The notes: generated by a model from the sequence alone, not told the origin. Counted from the first letter of the stretch, positions 8,571 through 17,603 are shown. The stretch is 64,000 nt of DNA from Aquimarina brevivitae (GCF_004216895.1 NZ_SGXE01000002.1:372001-436000); one strand, 5' to 3'. Program-made: numbers and translations.

Positions 8571-9051
8571 ATTCTCTTTTTGATTAGGTAGACGTCATTA
8601 ATAGAACTAAGTATTGCTGTTTTTGCTCTATAGACTTAATACAAATCTAATGGATTTTTAAAGAAGATCTATTTATCTGAGATATTAAGTAGGACTTCGG
8701 TAATTAACAACACAGTTTTTGACCCTTAGTTCTCTACGTAAACCTCCTTTTGACAACATAGGACTATGGTAATTTGTTCAGTAACTAATAATTTTCTTCA
8801 ATACGAATTAATTGTGTCAGTGACACGATACCTTTACGTCAAATAAGTATATAGGCATTGACACCAATGGTATTTATTTATTTTAAGTTTATACAAAAAT
8901 CATTGTTATGTTAATTATTGTTAGCTATGAGGCCAGATACTAGTAGCTTAGATCTGATATCAAAGCTAGTAGGAGGGAGGAGTGAAGCTAGTAATTTTCA
9001 TTAGCAGTTGATAGTAGGATCCTACTTGTAATTATTACTATAGCTAGATTT
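8571..9051. other. Intergenic region with palindromes upstream of the amidohydrolase gene
   Basis: No convincing coding frame is seen. The region holds an odd palindrome GTGTCA-G-TGACAC at 8814-8826, a weaker inverted pair CATTG/CAATG at 8856-8869, a 14-bp perfect palindrome AGTAGGATCCTACT at 9013-9026, and a repeated AAGCTAGTA near 8962 and 8986. The first could be an operator for the amidohydrolase gene, whose start is about 245 bp away; this is speculative. Confidence 0.4.
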
Positions 9052-9609
9052 TTAATCTAAATCATCCGAAAAATGTCCTTTATGTTTTCCTTTAGAGAAC
9101 TTCTCTGTGTTGAATTGATTTGATTTTCCCTTTGAGATTGTCAAGCTTTTCCATTGGTTTCCTTTTACCATTTTTCCGATATAAACGATTTGTCCGATAT
9201 GATAAGGATAATGCATTAATTGGCGATTTATCGCCTCTAGTATTGAATGTTCTTGATTTCTGATATAAATTTTGGTGTCAAAATTATATTCGTTTATTGT
9301 GCCTAAGGCATCGAATAAACATTTCCATCCTTCATTCCATTTATCAAGTAATTCATTTTTGGTTTTTATAACGGATTCAAACTCTAAATCTCTTTTTCGC
9401 CAATTTTTCTCTCCGTCAGCGGTCAAAAAATTGGTCCACCGAGATTTCATATTTCCCCAAAGATGGTTCACGATTATGGCAATTGAGTTTGAGTCTTCAT
9501 TACACTGCCAAAAAAAGTCTTTTTCATCTAATTGCTCAAATGTTCTTTCTCCTACAGCCTTATAATATTCAAATTGCTTTTTAACACTATTTAGATATTC
9601 AGTTTTCAT
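9052..9609 (-). CDS. DinB-like / DUF1572 family protein
   Basis: 185 residues, all alpha-helical in character. It carries the DUF1572 pattern: NSIAIIVNHLWGNMKSRWTNFL (about residues 42-63), the TKNELLDKWNEGWKCLF helix, and LMHYPYHIGQIVYIGKM (about 131-147). The histidines in these three helices match the predicted metal site of the DinB/YfiT four-helix bundle superfamily. By family knowledge these are cytosolic, possibly thiol-dependent, enzymes of unknown substrate. It is isolated from its neighbours by about 200 bp on the 5' side. Confidence 0.85.
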   Translation of the reverse strand: MKTEYLNSVKKQFEYYKAVGERTFEQLDEKDFFWQCNEDSNSIAIIVNHLWGNMKSRWTNFLTADGEKNWRKRDLEFESVIKTKNELLDKWNEGWKCLFDALGTINEYNFDTKIYIRNQEHSILEAINRQLMHYPYHIGQIVYIGKMVKGNQWKSLTISKGKSNQFNTEKFSKGKHKGHFSDDLD

Positions 9610-9814
9610 TCAGCTATTTTCTTCTATAAGATACTATATATTTAAATAATCAATAAAGAGTTCCTTATATTTCTTTTTTAAGCACATTCAGAATTCATAT
9701 CCTAAGAAAAATGACTAGTAAATTGATTAACAATTCACTACGCTGGTAATTAATTCAACCCCACAAACTTTAGATGTTAGTATTAGTGAAATGCGCACTA
9801 GCTGTTAGGCGTGG

Positions 9815-11374
9815 TTAAGGTTGTTTTTCGGTTATAGTCAATTGCTCCCAAGTCTTACCTCCATCTTTACTAATCATACTCAATTTGTAATCATTGTAGA
9901 GCATTAGATAATCGTTTTTGTTAAGCTTAAAAAAATTATCTGGAAAAGCACCACCCATCGTCCACGATTTGTCGATAGATACTTCTTCTTCGTTCCAGGT
10001 AATTCCATCATCTACGGTACTTTCAATATAGAAATTTTTAGCAAAGGGTTTAAAGAGCATACGCAACCCTTTATTCTCATCATAAAACCAACCGATTGTT
10101 CTTCGTGTGATTTGGGTTTCTAGTTCTTCCCAGTTCTTTCCCAGGTCATCCGTGGCATAAAAACCTTTTAAAAAACTTGATCTATTCGTTCTTACTACAC
10201 GTACTTTGCCCGCAGTAGATACCTGAAATAGCGTAACCACCTTTTTCTTGCCTTTTCCCGGCAGCAAGGCTTTTTCTGCTTTTCCTGTATCCATATCATA
10301 CACGAGCAGGTTGTCTTTCATAAGTAAAAACAGCTGGTTTTTTACCAAATGCGAGTGTTTGAAACTTGTTAAAAGATCTGAACTGTGAGGCAATATAATA
10401 GCTTCTTCGTCGAGTAAAACTTCCCATTCTTCATCAAGGCTTCCCTTTAGTAACTTAACGCGATCTGAATTTGATACTACTACATAAATGTCTTCATTGG
10501 TATACTGATAAATACCAGAGACAGTTCCAAAAGGAAGTTGATGTTTGGGAGACTGCCACTCTTCTCCTTGGTTGGTAGAATAGATGAGTTCACCAAACTC
10601 GCTTCCTGCCAACCAGGTTCCATTTTTCAATTCGACAAAGCTGGTGATAGGATCATTCAACCCGGTTTGAATTAAGGTACCTTCTCTTTTTTCAATATCT
10701 ACAAGTCTGATGGAACCCAACAGCGTGGCAAAAACCAATTGACCATTTGACAACTCATATGGTGCTAGCCAACCTTCGGGTATATACTTTTTAATAAGAT
10801 TAAATACTTTTTGTTTTTTCGCTGTCCCCTCATTTTCTAACCAACCTATAAAAGGTTTTTCTAATAAACTCTTTTTTTCAGGAAACAGACCATTGACAAC
10901 TATGGAGGCTTCATCTGGTTGGGGTGTATCTATCCCAAAGATGATTTTTTCATTATAGCCTTTAAAAAAGCTATACGAAGCACTGATTGGCATCTCAATG
11001 ATATTACCTAAATAGGTAAGTTGCTGAGGTTTTACCTGGAAACTCATGGAACCTTTTGGGATAGCAATGGTATGGGTTTGAGGATGGATATAGGCGGATA
11101 TTTCCAACATTTCATAATCGCCTGCTGGTAACTCTCCTGCAAAAAGTTGCGTTTTATTAAATGCGTAATGCTTCTCAGGATAAATTGTATGTTTCTTACC
11201 GGTAGTTACGTTTTTTAAATTTAAATAACTCCAGTCACGAACACGACCATCAATATTTCGATCATTCATTTTAAATTTAAACATCACAAAACCATCTTCA
11301 GAGCTAAGTTGGGCATTAGAGAGAAAGGTAAACAGACACATTAGTCCGAACAGAAAACGCATTCCTATTTTCAT
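9815..11374 (-). CDS. Secreted beta-propeller protein with BNR-like repeats
   Basis: 519 residues with a signal peptide (MKIGMRFLFGLMCLFTFLSNA). The first 170 residues form a separate beta-rich domain (EDGFVMFKFKMNDR...KGSMSFQVKP). The remainder contains repeated BNR/YCF48-type motifs: STNQGEEWQSP, ATDDLGKNWEEL, TVDDGITWNEE and SKDGGKTWEQL. These Asp-box-like motifs define a propeller but do not prove sialidase activity, and no catalytic residues of GH33 are evident. It is probably periplasmic or surface exposed. Confidence 0.75.
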   Translation of the reverse strand: MKIGMRFLFGLMCLFTFLSNAQLSSEDGFVMFKFKMNDRNIDGRVRDWSYLNLKNVTTGKKHTIYPEKHYAFNKTQLFAGELPAGDYEMLEISAYIHPQTHTIAIPKGSMSFQVKPQQLTYLGNIIEMPISASYSFFKGYNEKIIFGIDTPQPDEASIVVNGLFPEKKSLLEKPFIGWLENEGTAKKQKVFNLIKKYIPEGWLAPYELSNGQLVFATLLGSIRLVDIEKREGTLIQTGLNDPITSFVELKNGTWLAGSEFGELIYSTNQGEEWQSPKHQLPFGTVSGIYQYTNEDIYVVVSNSDRVKLLKGSLDEEWEVLLDEEAIILPHSSDLLTSFKHSHLVKNQLFLLMKDNLLVYDMDTGKAEKALLPGKGKKKVVTLFQVSTAGKVRVVRTNRSSFLKGFYATDDLGKNWEELETQITRRTIGWFYDENKGLRMLFKPFAKNFYIESTVDDGITWNEEEVSIDKSWTMGGAFPDNFFKLNKNDYLMLYNDYKLSMISKDGGKTWEQLTITEKQP

Positions 11375-11555
11375 TTTTAATATATTTTTAACAAAAAACG
11401 AGCAAATTTAGGTGATTTAATTGATTCAAACTAGAAGTTGTGGTTTTTACTATTCGCAGAAAGTGAAAAAAATAAAACGAATAGTCTATAGTCTTAAATC
11501 GTTATCGAAAGAAGTTACTAGTCACAGACTAGCAGGATAGCTGGGGGTATTGACA

Positions 11556-12437
11556 CTAGTTGTTTTTAATTTCGGATTCTATATTGACCCATTTCACATT
11601 CCATTTTTTATCGAGGTGTGCACCAGTGGTAAAGAAAAGAAATTTGTTGTCAGGGGTAACATAGGGATTTCCCTGGCCTTTGGTATTAATTTTATCATTT
11701 AGTTTTTTGGTGTTTGTCCAATTGCCACTTCCGTTATTATAACTTATCATCAAATCAAGTTGATTTCCAATGGTAGCATAAATCAAATAATCTTCTTTTG
11801 GTGAAATGTATGGAGTACAGGTGTTCCATTCAGCATTGAGTTCGACTTTTTTTGCCTCCTTAAATTTTCCATGGACTTGCTCGGCGTAATAAATATCCAT
11901 TTCACTGTAGTCTAAATTGCTTTTGTGAAAATATAAGGTCCCAGAACGGGTTACTGTGGGATGAGAAACTAACTTAGTTCTGCAATTTGGGATGTCGACA
12001 AAAACCGGTTCATTCCATGTTCCGTTAATCTTGTCAGCTTTCCAAATATGCCACGTCTTGGGGATTCCATCAATACCAACAGGTCTTGTTGAACTGAAAT
12101 AAAGTGTTTTACCATTCGGTGAGAAACTCATTCCGTGATCATTATAAGCACTATTAAAGAAAGCTTCTTTGGGTTCAGACCAAATACCATTGGTTTTCTC
12201 TATTTTATAAACATTAAAATTTTCAAAATTCTTATCGGATATGGTATAGTAGTATTCTTTTAAATCTGGGCTAAATACTCCTTTATGAATAATCTTGTCA
12301 TCCGGTATGATTTCCTTTTTAAATACAATAGGAATTTTGTTAGGTACTTTTTCAGTTAAGAATTCCAATTTGGCGTTTTCATTTTTGCAACCAACGATAA
12401 ATAGCGCTAGCGTTACGACACATAAGGTTTTGTTCAT
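11556..12437 (-). CDS. TolB/PD40-type beta-propeller lipoprotein
   Basis: 293 residues. The N-terminus MNKTLCVVTLALFIVGCKNEN carries a lipobox with Cys 17. The rest contains repeats of the PD40/WD40-like kind: MSFSPNGKTLYFSSTRPV, HPTVTRSGTLYFHKSN, PYISPKEDYLIYAT and PYVTPDNKFLFFTTG. These are typical of TolB-like domains, often a protein- or peptidoglycan-associated scaffold at the outer membrane. The C-terminus ends soon after the last blade, so this is a compact propeller without an OmpA tail. Confidence 0.8.
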   Translation of the reverse strand: MNKTLCVVTLALFIVGCKNENAKLEFLTEKVPNKIPIVFKKEIIPDDKIIHKGVFSPDLKEYYYTISDKNFENFNVYKIEKTNGIWSEPKEAFFNSAYNDHGMSFSPNGKTLYFSSTRPVGIDGIPKTWHIWKADKINGTWNEPVFVDIPNCRTKLVSHPTVTRSGTLYFHKSNLDYSEMDIYYAEQVHGKFKEAKKVELNAEWNTCTPYISPKEDYLIYATIGNQLDLMISYNNGSGNWTNTKKLNDKINTKGQGNPYVTPDNKFLFFTTGAHLDKKWNVKWVNIESEIKNN

Positions 12438-12587
12438 TCCTATTATAGGTTAAAGACCCCCAATTTATAATAATAATCCGGAATTGGTTTCAACATTGGT
12501 TTAGCTGTGTTTGTATGCTTGATGAAATATGTTCAAACGCCGGTTTATAAAAGCTACAAAGTCAGGAAAGCGCAGATTCGACCGAGT

Positions 12588-13049
12588 CTAATTTTGCCGA
12601 TCGGAATTATTTATCTTCTTAGCAATTATTTTTTTGTTCACTACCGTAGTTTTTGCAAATTTATCTCCGAATCTCTGATGTTGTGCAGATTTTGACATAA
12701 CGATTATTGAGATAATTCCTAACATAAAAACGTCAATGGGATCAAGAATTCTTCTTTTTAGCGTTTGTATAAAAGTAAGTTGTTTTTTGTCTTTTAGACT
12801 TATAGTTCTAATTCCAACAATTTTTTTTCCTAGTGTGACACCAAAATTATATTCCGGTAATACTATAATAAAAAACCATAAAAAAATTAAAAGCATCAAC
12901 TCAAAGAGCTTTATTTTAAATGCAAAAGCTCCAGAGATAAGCAAATAGATAAAGGATCCCAAGATAAATAGAACATAGACTATAAAATAATCAATTAAAG
13001 CAGCTAAAACCCGTTTTCCTATGACGGATGAGTTTTTGTTTTCGGTCAT
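12588..13049 (-). CDS. RDD family membrane protein
   Basis: 153 residues with the RDD-family layout. VIGKRVLAALIDYFIVYVLF (about 9-28) holds the Arg/Asp pair that names the family. A second membrane segment (LMLLIFLWFFIIVLPEYN) is followed by GVTLGKKIVGIR, the conserved cytoplasmic loop, and a third segment near IDVFMLGIISIIVM. Members are small integral membrane proteins, sometimes linked to Na+/H+ or compatible-solute transport; the role here is unknown. The C-terminal tail is basic. Confidence 0.88.
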   Translation of the reverse strand: MTENKNSSVIGKRVLAALIDYFIVYVLFILGSFIYLLISGAFAFKIKLFELMLLIFLWFFIIVLPEYNFGVTLGKKIVGIRTISLKDKKQLTFIQTLKRRILDPIDVFMLGIISIIVMSKSAQHQRFGDKFAKTTVVNKKIIAKKINNSDRQN

Positions 13050-13170
13050 ATTTTTTTAAGATAATGTTACTTAAATAAGAAAAACACAATTTGGTATTTT
13101 CTTTTGGTTTTAAACCAGTAAGATAAAATAATAATCTGATATTGGTTTTCGTAAAGTTGAACTTGAGACG

Positions 13171-13206
13171 TTTTGTAAGATTAATAGGATAGGTAGGACT
13201 CATTAA
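13171..13206. repeat. Diverged intergenic repeat, copy A
   Basis: The stretch containing AATAGGATAGGTAGGACTC is similar to 14481-14521 (AATAGGATAGATAGGATTC), and both are followed by a GTAG/GAAGTCA element and an A-rich TCG. Each copy lies just past the 3' end of a minus-strand gene. It looks like an old duplicated intergenic element. Confidence 0.35.
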
Positions 13207-13277
13207 ATACGTAGTCAGAAAATCGTAGATACAAACTTGACACAGTTGGTAGCATTTAGTTTTTCTTAATCTAACTA

Positions 13278-14351
13278 TTAATAAACAGTATAGGCTTGCA
13301 CTATATCTTTAAAATTTGGATGTGATGATATAGTTTCTGATATACTCGGTTGTTCACTATCGAATAACCACGATTGTAGTTTTTTTTGAGCTAAGGAAAT
13401 ACTTTTTTGAGCAAGGCAACCAATTACTTTTTCTTGTAATCTAAACCCTGGTATAGGAGTCAGTCTTAATTTTATCCTTTGTTTTTCATACGCTTTCATT
13501 AAACGAAGTCCTTTTTTATAATCTTTCATTTCAAAGTAAGACTCAATGGCTAAGACAAAAAGTCGCCAATATGATTGGTCTTCTTTTGTGTTTAAAATTC
13601 CTTTAGGTTGGTGTGTACTATCTTTAAACGCTTCGATTACTTTGGAAAACTGTTTGTTCTTAAAATTCTTTTCAAATTCATTGAAATCGATAGGGTGATC
13701 CTCCGTATCAGACTCATCTTCTTTTAATAATAGCTCTTGCTCACGCTTCAAATTTGCCTTTATATAATTCAATTTATCGTGAGATTCATTACTATTAGGC
13801 CTTGATAGCCCTTGATTTATAAGATCAAAGCAGTATTGATAGTGTTTGTCATCATAAACTCCATCTTCAACAAGACAAAATAGATAAAGAAGTAAATACT
13901 CCATTTGATCGGGATACTTATCTTTTAAATACTGAAATGCCTGAGTTCTTTCAGATCCTTTAGGATAATATTTCAAAACCTTATTTGGAGTTGGTTGTTC
14001 ACCTAGTTTTTCAAAGTTGTAGAAATAGGATTCGTAGGGATAAACAGGTTTTTTCCAAAATTTTAGAATGTTATTCCAAGGAATTGTAAGTGTATCTTCA
14101 AAATATTCAACTACAGGTTGATGTAAGTGATCCTCAAAGCCATTTTCGACAATGATCTGTTGCGCTAATTCAAATTGATTCTCTGGGACCTCTAATTTAA
14201 TACCACCAATGGCATTAGAATAAAAATTATGCATCTGTACTGTTACTTCGTCGCGTACCACGTATTTAATCCCGTTAGATGCTAATAATGGTTTGATGAC
14301 TGATAAATCGCTAGGGTAGGTAAAATTGGCAATTTGTATATAATTATTCAT
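13278..14351 (-). CDS. DUF2007 domain protein
   Basis: 357 residues. The N-terminal 70 residues (YIQIANFTYPSDLSVIKPLL, then GIKLEVPENQFELAQQIIV) match DUF2007, a small regulatory-type fold often annotated as a putative signal-transducing protein. The remaining 280 residues are helical and charged, with TPR-like spacing in the last half (SYWRLFVLAIESYFEMKDY, KGLRLMKAYEKQR). There is no signal peptide, so it is cytosolic. The C-terminal extension makes it much longer than stand-alone DUF2007 proteins. Confidence 0.75.
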   Translation of the reverse strand: MNNYIQIANFTYPSDLSVIKPLLASNGIKYVVRDEVTVQMHNFYSNAIGGIKLEVPENQFELAQQIIVENGFEDHLHQPVVEYFEDTLTIPWNNILKFWKKPVYPYESYFYNFEKLGEQPTPNKVLKYYPKGSERTQAFQYLKDKYPDQMEYLLLYLFCLVEDGVYDDKHYQYCFDLINQGLSRPNSNESHDKLNYIKANLKREQELLLKEDESDTEDHPIDFNEFEKNFKNKQFSKVIEAFKDSTHQPKGILNTKEDQSYWRLFVLAIESYFEMKDYKKGLRLMKAYEKQRIKLRLTPIPGFRLQEKVIGCLAQKSISLAQKKLQSWLFDSEQPSISETISSHPNFKDIVQAYTVY

Positions 14352-14480
14352 AGCTATAGTTGTTCTAAAAATAGAAAATATTTTTTGCTATCATGTTTGA
14401 CTTGAGTTCAAACCCGAAAAATAGAATAAATAGTTGAGTCAGTTCTTCCAAAAGTTAAACTTTACTTGGTTTAAGGGATG

Positions 14481-14521
14481 TAATAGGATAGATAGGATTC
14501 GTTGCGTACACTACGAAGTCA
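14481..14521. repeat. Diverged intergenic repeat, copy B
   Basis: Counterpart of the element at 13171-13206. It includes CTACGAAGTC (14511-14520), which recurs as one arm of the hairpin at 15734-15757. Confidence 0.35.
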
Positions 14522-14605
14522 AATTTCGCACAGCAGTTCCCTGATATTTGCCATTAAAAGTCTACCGTTGGTAATATCTAATCTATATGACCACTGCTTA
14601 TATTC

Positions 14606-15304
14606 TTAACTAAAAACGTGATCACAGCTTTTTGATTCTAAATAGTTAAGCAATATTTCCCACTCATTACTAAATCCAGTCAGCTGACCTTCTAATTTTT
14701 GAATAAATGGATCAAGACGATTGTTGTATTTTGCAGAATACTCTTTATATAACTCATTAAATTTATCACATTTAGTAGAGTATTCTTCTTCTTTTATTTT
14801 TAACCTTTCCAATTTCTCTTCTTCCTTTTTAGCTGTGATTTTAGCTTCTTTGATAGCTTCTAAATAATCATTACAGTCGTTGCCATTTTCACTTACACAA
14901 TTTTCATATTCTACTTCTAGCTTAGTGACACGTAAACTACCACCAGCCATCATTGCTTTTCTATAATCTGAATTAACCTGATCATAGTCATCACAATATT
15001 TAGAGTCCATCGGTATTTCGCTAAGTACGATTTCAGATATTTTCTTTTTTTCTAGTTCAATATCTATTACTATGTAATGTAATTTTTCTGCTTGATCATC
15101 CACTCGCCTCAGTAAGTTCAAAACTTGTGTTGCATCGACGTTGCTACATTCAAACAGACTATTTTCCCAAGCTAGGTAATCAGATTCATTTTTTACTAAT
15201 TCGTATTTCACCATATACTCCTTTAAGTATTGGCATTTTTGCGCCATAACATCTGTAATTGATAGTGTTAAAATTCCTATTAGTATTATAATTACTTTTT
15301 TCAT
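14606..15304 (-). CDS. Secreted coiled-coil protein, hypothetical
   Basis: 232 residues. A signal peptide (MKKVIIILIGILTLSITDVMA) is cleaved before QKCQYLKEY. The mature protein has several cysteines (QKCQYL, FECSN, KYCDDY, ENCVSENGNDC, TKCDKF, SKSCDH) and long charged helices with heptad character (EAKITAKKEEEKLERLKIKEEE, about 150-171). It is probably periplasmic. I recognise no family. Confidence 0.7.
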   Translation of the reverse strand: MKKVIIILIGILTLSITDVMAQKCQYLKEYMVKYELVKNESDYLAWENSLFECSNVDATQVLNLLRRVDDQAEKLHYIVIDIELEKKKISEIVLSEIPMDSKYCDDYDQVNSDYRKAMMAGGSLRVTKLEVEYENCVSENGNDCNDYLEAIKEAKITAKKEEEKLERLKIKEEEYSTKCDKFNELYKEYSAKYNNRLDPFIQKLEGQLTGFSNEWEILLNYLESKSCDHVFS

Positions 15305-15733
15305 TATTATATGTTTTATCTATTTGTAAATGAGATAAGAACCTTACTTTTTTTTTCGGGTCTCATAAGTATAGTCGATAAAATTAGTAAAATTAGTTTA
15401 TGTTTTAGATAAAATTTAATTAGTAACCTTAATTCTTGGTTCATTTTTGAATCAGGATCGCCACGTTTTACATCATTTTAATTTTTGTGTTTGTGATTAG
15501 TAACCTACTTAATTTATGGTCAATAATTAGTTTTTAAAAACCGAAAAATCTATTGAACATAAGGTGATTGTGTAGCATTGATATTAATCTCAGCTTCCGA
15601 ACGAAATCAGAGATTCATCAAGGTGAAACTTCGCATATCAGCGTATTTGTTTTAGCACGAGTTAGTCGCTCGCACCAGCAAGGGTACTTATATTTCTGCT
15701 TTTAAAGAAAATCACTATTATAAGTTGGGTTGG

Positions 15734-15757
15734 CTACGAAGTCAAGAGACTTCGTAG
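15734..15757. repeat. Perfect 10-bp hairpin
   Basis: CTACGAAGTC at 15734-15743 and GACTTCGTAG at 15748-15757 form a perfect 10-bp stem around the tetraloop AAGA. There is no T-tract on either strand, so it is unlikely to be a terminator. Confidence 0.7.
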
Positions 15758-15824
15758 AGCGTGGGTTGATAAAGACATAACTTCGCTTAGCTAAGGTTGA
15801 CGAAGATAGACCTTTGCTGGGCTT

Positions 15825-15900
15825 CGGATAAAGAAGGCAATCACTTAAATAAATCCTGTTTCGTGGAGACACGAAACAGGTCGATTGCCCGATTTATCCG
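15825..15900. repeat. Nested 76-bp inverted-repeat structure
   Basis: Three stem blocks nest inside one another. CGGATAAA (15825-15832) pairs with TTTATCCG (15893-15900). GGCAATC (15836-15842) pairs with GATTGCC (15883-15889). CCTGTTTCGTG (15855-15865) pairs with CACGAAACAGG (15870-15880) around GAGA. The first two blocks are in register with a 3x3 internal loop, and the third is offset by a 12-nt bulge. The total is 26 bp of perfect pairing. Confidence 0.75.
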
Positions 15901-15976
15901 TAATTCCTAATTATACCATTCGTAATTGAATCTCGGTCACGCGTTATGCAAGAAGCAACGCGCGCCAGATTAAGAT

Positions 15977-16471
15977 TTAACTGTTTGAATAAAATCCACT
16001 TTCTGTATGCAAACCAATATACATAATATAATAGGCTACATAATATGGTTGCATGTTATTATGAGATTTATTCGATCCTGTATTAGCCGGACTAATTGAT
16101 GAAACATAACCCGTAGAACAAAAAGGAATATAATTACTATCGTTATCAGGCTCAAGGCCTATTCCTAAGGTTCCAAACCCCCCATTATTAATAGAGTGAG
16201 TATGGCTTGGAAGTTCATCTGTAGTTAGAGTATGTGTTGGTTGGCCACCTGTTGTTCCGTATTGATAAGTGGAGCCTTGGCCAATTAGTGTTCTACCATC
16301 TAAATTTGGAACTTTAGATTTCTTATCCTGCGGAAGTGACTTAATACCCTCTTCATTGCATAATACCCAGCCAGATGGAATATCGGCTGTGTTGCCACTA
16401 AAAGCAAAGATAGTTCCTACAGGAATTGTAGGTTGAATTGGTGGAGGTGGAGTGATTTTTGAATTTGTCAT
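15977..16471 (-). CDS. Phage tail collar domain protein
   Basis: 164 residues. After a proline-rich start, IPVGTIFAFSGNTADIPSGW (about 15-34) is the canonical phage tail-collar (microcystin-dependent protein-like) opening. It is followed by LDGRTLIGQG, the glycine- and histidine-rich LPSHTHSINNGG, and SHNNMQPYYVAYYIMYIG at the end. By family knowledge such proteins occur at phage tail fibres and in contractile-injection or extracellular assemblies. There are no other tail genes here, so this is an isolated copy. It lies between the hairpin-rich spacer and the attC-like palindrome that follows the PARIS-like operon, and may itself be a cassette gene. Confidence 0.85.
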   Translation of the reverse strand: MTNSKITPPPPIQPTIPVGTIFAFSGNTADIPSGWVLCNEEGIKSLPQDKKSKVPNLDGRTLIGQGSTYQYGTTGGQPTHTLTTDELPSHTHSINNGGFGTLGIGLEPDNDSNYIPFCSTGYVSSISPANTGSNKSHNNMQPYYVAYYIMYIGLHTESGFYSNS

Positions 16472-16527
16472 TTTATGATTGATTTAGTTTGTTGTAATAA
16501 GAAAAATTTTGATGTTTCAGAAATTAC

Positions 16528-16660
16528 CTATAACGGTCTTGTATATGAAAAGTAGCGGATTTTATGCACTAACTTTTCGATTTATAACTGACCTTAATTT
16601 ATTCATTTACTTTCGGTTAAGCGATTAATCCGCTATTTTTTATATACGTTGTTGGGCTTA
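16528..16660 (-). repeat. attC-like imperfect palindrome downstream of the DUF4435 gene
   Basis: On the minus strand the element opens with GCCCAAC (plus-strand 16651-16657), an exact match to the integron attC core RYYYAAC. It ends with GTT (16532-16534, full heptamer GTTATAG, which deviates from GTTRRRY). Between them 16541-16561 pairs with 16627-16647 over 21 positions, including GTATAT/ATATAC and TAGCGGATT/AATCCGCTA, with only two G-T pairs. Total length is about 130 bp, within the known attC range. It starts immediately after the stop codon of the upstream gene. Integron origin is an inference, as no integrase is in the window. Confidence 0.5.
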
Positions 16661-16661
16661 G

Positions 16662-17597
16662 TTATTTTGCGATATTATATTTAATAAACTTTTTCAAGTC
16701 TTTTGGTATATCTAATCTTGAACCTAAAATTTCGACAGCATTAGACTTACTTAAATTTATATTCATTTTCAATTTTTGCTCTCCTCTTGCCTTAGCCGAA
16801 TTAACATTTTCCATTAATTCATTAACAAATGCAATTAAAAACCAAATTTCAAACTTCCCTCGCAAATGAATTTTGTCTTTTCTAATTAGTCTTATTTGTC
16901 TATATATTTTTGTAATCTCTTTCCAACATTCAGTTGTATCAATATTGCCTGTTTTATTGTTTAAATAGGACATTAATTTCGTTCCTTGAGGTTTTTGCAA
17001 CCTACTAATTTTTAAATCTTGGTCAAATGAAAATATATGTGATAGATTCACTTTTGATAGAGGAATATTATTCCCTTTACTTCTGTGATATATTATCCAA
17101 GAACTCAAAATATGCATTTGTTTACAGAAAACTTTATGTTCTTTTTTGAAAGTTCTGACTATTCCGTTTATAGTTTCGGTATCTGTGATGTGTAATAAAT
17201 CGGTCAATATTCTTTTTAATATTTTGACATTAACTAAATAGTTTTCTATTGAATAATATTTCGTTACAAAAATGTTATCATCAGTAACATATCTCAATCC
17301 TAAAATATCTGAGTAGTCTTTGTCAACAAAAAATAAGACTTTATTTTTATTGTATGTGTTCCAATTTATTTTATTGTAATTTTCATAAACCCCATCTTTA
17401 TTTTTACTATTGTAGAAATAAAGCTCATATTTCTTTCCTGCAATATTTTTAATAAAGTTAGTGTAAAATGAAGGGTCATCATTTCCCTCTATAAATAAAT
17501 GAAGTGCCTTATCTGTACTTTTATATTCCTGTAAAAAGCGAATATAAGAAGTGATTGGTGATGCTCCTGCATCTTTTAATGACTGTAAAAAACTCAT
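16662..17597 (-). CDS. ariB: DUF4435 protein, AriB-like Toprim effector of a PARIS-type system
   Basis: 311 residues with the DUF4435 pattern. LHLFIEGNDDPSFY (about 32-45) holds the Toprim-like Glu 37, VLFFVDKDYSD (about 87-97) the D-x-D pair, and YYSIENYLV (about 114-122) the third conserved block. By family knowledge AriB of PARIS is a Toprim-like nuclease held by the AriA ATPase and released when a phage anti-restriction protein is sensed, after which it cleaves a host tRNA. It starts 6 bp after the end of the ATPase gene, matching the ariA-ariB order. Both genes look richer in A and T than most neighbours, consistent with transfer. Assignment rests on domain pair and order; trigger and target are unknown. 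Confidence 0.75.
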   Translation of the reverse strand: MSFLQSLKDAGASPITSYIRFLQEYKSTDKALHLFIEGNDDPSFYTNFIKNIAGKKYELYFYNSKNKDGVYENYNKINWNTYNKNKVLFFVDKDYSDILGLRYVTDDNIFVTKYYSIENYLVNVKILKRILTDLLHITDTETINGIVRTFKKEHKVFCKQMHILSSWIIYHRSKGNNIPLSKVNLSHIFSFDQDLKISRLQKPQGTKLMSYLNNKTGNIDTTECWKEITKIYRQIRLIRKDKIHLRGKFEIWFLIAFVNELMENVNSAKARGEQKLKMNINLSKSNAVEILGSRLDIPKDLKKFIKYNIAK

Positions 17598-17603
17598 AAT
17601 GAA

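Larger units (their letters stand above)
15305..15976. other. Hairpin-rich 670-bp spacer at the left edge of the accessory islet
   Basis: No credible coding frame is seen. The right half is richer in G and C than its surroundings. It holds three strong inverted repeats, annotated separately where clear: 15734-15757, 15825-15900, and CGCGTT/AACGCG at 15940-15962. Variants of GAAGTC, CTTCG and ACTTCGC recur throughout. This may be the remnant of a mobile or extragenic palindromic element, or a structured RNA. Confidence 0.5.

Noticed and set aside
12991..13203. 70-codon minus-strand frame overlapping the start of the RDD gene
   Set aside because: It overlaps a solid RDD gene in another frame, covers the intergenic repeat and has no protein-like pattern.
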